Shown: positions 60,220 to 64,000 of the stretch, piece by piece | How positions within the stretch are numbered: position 1 is the first letter of the stretch | Layout: each line of letters begins with the position of its first letter | Source of the DNA: Cinnamomum chago | Lineage: Eukaryota > Streptophyta > Magnoliopsida > Laurales > Lauraceae | Direction of reading: 5' to 3' | Length of the DNA stretch: 64,000 nt | Assembly: GCA_038049695.1 (NCBI GenBank) | Contig: CP142459.1 | Coordinates: 67,634,001 to 67,698,000, forward strand | Program-made: the position numbers and the translations under genes | Notes under the pieces: generated by a model | Databases searched by the model: none | Told to the model about the DNA's origin: nothing | What the model saw: only the letters and a program-made list of their open reading frames with translations

Positions 60220-63200
60220 GGTTTCCTAATCGGAACAGCAGAAGGCAACAGATTTCCCTCTCTCTCTCAGTTCGCGAACAGGTGCCCATTTTCAATCTCT
60301 CTTCTTTCGTTACTGTTTGATTTTGATTTCGATTTCCTATTGTGCTAGTTTCAAATGTCAAAAGAAAGGGTCTTTTTTTAATCTATGATCATGAGTTCTA
60401 GGGTTCTTGAAATGGAATGTTAAGTTATTAGCAGCAGAAATCGGAACTGAAACTTTGATTCATTGCTTCAGTGAATTGGGTTCTAATGCTAGTTTTTGCT
60501 TCAGTGGTTTGCTTTGATTTATAAAAAAAAGGATAGAACTAGAGAATAGCAATAAATGTCATGCTCATATTCATAAGCAGTGCAATAGGAGTAATTGGGT
60601 GGTGATAATACATTATGGGAGGGTCGACTTTATGATGGATGATTCAGGGGGTGCACCAAAAATGGGAATAGGATAGTTCAAGCAATGATAGAAGAATGAT
60701 AAGGCATCCCATGATTTAAAAAAATCATGACAACCAGCCTGATGATATTGAGTTTGGTGATGCCTGCTGGTGCTCATCCCTACTAAATAAATGAAATCTT
60801 GATGAGCCTATCTACTGATTGGGATATTGTGGAGATGGGAGACAATCATTGATGAGAATATCAGCTTGTGGGCCTGCCGTGTTTTTCATTGCTGGATGGT
60901 CTTCATGATTATTGGGTGGTCCTAATTGTATCCTCAAAAGGTGAGTTAACATCATTTCTGAAGCTGGGTGCGGTACCCTGCTTTCCATTGTCTAGGTGAG
61001 TCTAGTGTGATTTTCATTGTCAAATGGACCCACTGTGATTGAATCTTTTGGTGGGAACGCAATTCTCTTGACCCCACCTTATTTTAATCATTGGGTATTG
61101 TGGTTCAAACTCTGTTTTTTTAGACATGTCAATGATTGGTAGTAATTCACAAGTTCCTAAAGCCATATGAAACGAGATCTAGCAATAAATGAGGTGCTGT
61201 GCGTTTATGAAAGAGGAATTGTTTAACGACTAAAAGAACCTTTCTCTACACATTGTAAAGTGGTCATGGAGATTGGATTTTAGTAATGAGAAAAAAATTC
61301 TCACAATCAGCCACTTTACCATTGATTTCACGTAGTGTGTGTAGATGTATAGTGTTTCATTTTTAGTTGAAATATTCAAATACAGGTGGGATTTGTGTTG
61401 TGCTCTCTCTACATGCAATATGTATGTAATGAGATAGTTGAATTGAACGTAAAGATCTTGTGAGTTCCTCCACATACGTACATGCAAGAGTAATGGGAAA
61501 AAGGTTTCTAAGGGTGTGGGTTAGTTTCTTCCTTATTCATGTTATATATAAGGCCTTCTAAGTTTGATTTAGCATGGGAGTCAACTTGAGTATTTGGGGT
61601 GTGGTCCACATGTGATGTAGGAAAAGTTTGGTTCTTTACATGGAATATTTTTTTCTTTAAATGTGCTGTTTCTTGACATTTTGAGCTTTCTGCAGACAAA
61701 TCTTTTGAGTTTGTGATTTCTTGAAATGTGAATTCATTTATTTATTTGCTACATAGAGAACTCAAATTCACATACTCACACATGCCAATGTCCCTAACTA
61801 GCTGAGCTACAGAAGGGAACATGGATGTGAATTTTATTTGTTGCACAACTGTGGTGTATTCTTTAAAAGAAGTTTGATCTTTTTTACTTCTTGTAATATG
61901 GTGATGCTCAATCAATCTTTCATGAAGGGCCTTGGTGTTTCTCTTTGAACACACTTTTGAAAGGTCTCTGACTTTTTGTTATTGAGTTCGTTATTGCATG
62001 TAAAAGTCCATAAATTGTCATTTTCTTTTATAGGAGTTTATTTATGATTTAAACTAACTCAAATTGGATTCACGAGAGTCCTACAGTTATTAGAGAAAAT
62101 GTCACTCTTTTAACTGGCCTCACTGAGAATTAGCTGAATCAGTATGAGGAATTTCTACATGTTGGCAATGTAGAGAACCTATCCTTGGCTCTTTGAATTG
62201 TATTGGTTCTATATGGTATAAAGTGCATAGTGTCTCGTTTTTTAACCAGCCATACTACTTTATGTAGATGTCAACTAATTCTTGGTGAGAATTATTTAGT
62301 TCCTGAAATATAGTATCCAACCATAAAATATATGCTGAAAGTTAGGAAGGAGGGATTCTGTCTTGGCACCAAACTAGTTGACAACCAGACCTTTTCACTC
62401 ATCCATATAAATGTTAAGAAGTAACTTGATTCTCTCCAGGAAAATAGCCTGTGAGAGGCCCTGACTCTGTAACCAATCATTACCAATCCCAAACAAGCTC
62501 AAATTGTTTGGGTGCACGTCTGCATCTCAATACTTAGAGCATTTGCAGTGTGCCCTATTGGCCTGACTCAAAATTCCACTTATCTTCTTGATCCCCCCAC
62601 TGAATGAGCTGAGTTTTTTTAAGAAAAATTCTTGCTTTTCCTTCTCTTCATTGTAAATTTAGTTGTGGCCTTTTTTTTTTATTTCCCATTAGATCTTTTC
62701 AAGATACGAATGGGAAATTTCCAGATCGACAAATTGAATAATTTTTGCACAATAGGTCTTTGTTGGCTAAACAGGAGAGAAAAAAAAAATTGTTCTTGAA
62801 AACCCTGGTTTCTTTTCACAGCATCTCATGTTAGAAGCTTTTGTATTTCAATTCCTAACTCTGTTTTTATGGAATATGAATGCTGCCACTTGTGCCACTA
62901 TAAAGCACATCAAATTGTTTGAGTGGTTGCTTTGCTGCTAGTATGTAGTGCACATGGGCTTTTTCTTTTCATGTGATTATTTTGTTCTTGAGCTGTTTAG
63001 ATGATTGGTCACTTACTTCTGTGTAGGTTGCAGATATTTGTATATTCGTTCACAGGATTACAACACTTTTTGGATAGCATCTCAGCCTTGTGCTATTGAG
63101 GATGCAAGATATTCCTGTCATGCTTTAGGTGAGTCCATGGCAACATAAACATCACATTCCCAGAAACTAATTTTGGAATGCATCTTTCAATTGTTGTACA

Positions 63201-63431
63201 CAAGTTAACTGCAGCCCCAAACGAGGCTCAGGATTCAGTAGGATATCAAATGCTTGAGGTTGTGGGTTCAAGTCATGTTACACATTAGAAGAAAAAAAGA
63301 AAAAAAAAAGTGCCATGCAAATGGCCCAGTGGTGGATATGTTTTTTTTGGAGTTCTGTGAAGGCATGACAGATTGTTATGTGTTATTTCTGATTTTTTCT
63401 CAGTGCTAAGTTTGCAAAGAAATCAGGTGAA
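60220..63431 (+). other. LAZ1-like gene leader: non-coding exons and long intron
   Basis: A predicted non-coding exon 1 (about 60220-60281) ends GAACAG/GTGCCC. The next exon, 63034-63128, lies between TAGGTTGCAG and TTTAG/GTGAGT (an alternative acceptor TTCACAG is 21 bp inside). A third exon begins after TTTTTTCTCAG at 63404 and contains the ATG at 63432. The intron between exons 1 and 2 is about 2.75 kb and holds no recognisable gene. Long leader introns near the start often raise expression in plants (inference). Confidence 0.55.
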
Positions 63432-63915
63432 ATGTGGCCACTCAACATAACCGAAGCATCAGCAATATTGCACCAGTGGCCTGTCTTCAGTGCAGGAATA
63501 TTTGTTTCCATTGCACTTCTGCTGTCCCTGTTTCTCATTTTTGAGCACCTAGCTTTCTACAATATACCAGAGGTTTATTCTTATATTCCTTTTATATTAT
63601 TGAAAATCTGCAGTTTCCATTTTCATTATTGCAAGTGATATATGCTTTTATCCTCCTGTAAAAGGATGTTACTTGTTTTTATTTTTAGACATCCATACAA
63701 ATTATTGTATCAATTAAAACTTTATATAAAAATTATTAGAACTAGTCATCTTAGTTTGATGTTGTTTTCAAATCCGCATTTTATTTGATAGATACGTATT
63801 TAATATGATGAGATCTCCATCCAGGTTGATAATAAAGTGGTTTAACATTTCTTTTCAGGAGCAAAAATTCCTGATTGGACTTATTCTAATGGTTCCTGTT
63901 TATGCGGTAGAATCG
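63432..63915 (+). CDS. LAZ1: LAZ1 homologue (DUF300/TMEM184 family), N-terminal part
   Basis: Two coding exons are in the window: 63432-63572 (47 codons) and 63859-63915 (19 codons), both phase 0, with GAG/GTTTAT, TTTTCAG/GAG and TCG/GTATGT junctions. The rest lies beyond the right edge. The text, SAGIFVSIALLLSLFLIFEHL then AFYNIPE joined to EQKFLIGLILMVPVYAVES, is the conserved start of plant LAZ1 proteins: two of the usual seven or so membrane helices and the Asn-Pro-Glu-Glu-Gln-Lys loop. LAZ1 in Arabidopsis is a tonoplast/endomembrane protein linked to vacuole integrity, cell-death control and brassinosteroid signalling (family knowledge). The fragment is intact. Confidence 0.9.
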
Positions 63916-64000
63916 GTATGTGTAACCTTAACTTTCTTTTATGACCCTCTTTTCTTTGTTCTTTAAGTAAATTATTAGACCCACTTGGAATAAGAGGATG

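Overview
This window is nuclear DNA from a flowering plant. The evidence is spliced genes with GT-AG introns, plant-only protein families (a HECATE-type bHLH, a pectin methylesterase with an inhibitor pro-region, a GT8 xylan glucuronosyltransferase, a DUF506 protein, a LAZ1-type membrane protein) and AT-rich, transposon-filled intergenic DNA. No sequence here fixes the species or order. I saw no bacterial, organellar or CRISPR-like DNA.

Layout. 1-9300 has no recognisable gene. It holds a 5'-truncated L1-type LINE (2194-2820), three inverted-repeat or TIR elements (2860-3042, a 205-bp near-palindromic CACTA-like MITE at 3359-3563, a hAT-like element at 4561-5207) and a tRNA-derived SINE with perfect 16-bp target duplications (6107-6374). 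A HECATE-like bHLH gene lies at 9311-10003 (-). 10061-18600 is gene-free, with simple repeats, one SINE-like unit and an 18-bp-arm hairpin. A two-exon pectinesterase gene (18639-21158, +) and a four-coding-exon GUX gene (23020-28704, -, plus a 5'UTR exon near 29371) face each other tail to tail. One acts on pectin, the other on xylan. 29.8-47.2 kb is a repeat desert with Helitron-like ends, a tandem array, a second LINE fragment and a second copy of the 6.1-kb SINE. A three-exon DUF506 gene (48183-49547, -) follows. About 0.7 kb upstream of its ATG is a nested pair of solo-LTR-like elements (outer 50270-55917, inner 50538-53873), each with perfect 5-bp target duplications. A Tourist-like MITE sits at 58907-59181. 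The TATA box, leader and first two coding exons of a LAZ1/DUF300 gene (+) run off the right edge.

The five genes are ordinary, apparently intact, single-copy host genes and do not form a cluster or pathway. I found no undescribed biological system. The most instructive features are the mobile-element insertions whose boundaries can be read from their target duplications, the nested LTRs placed in the likely upstream region of the DUF506 gene, and a 33-base poly-C run behind the pectinesterase gene. Splice junctions were set by hand from reading frame, GT/AG signals and family homology, without transcript data.
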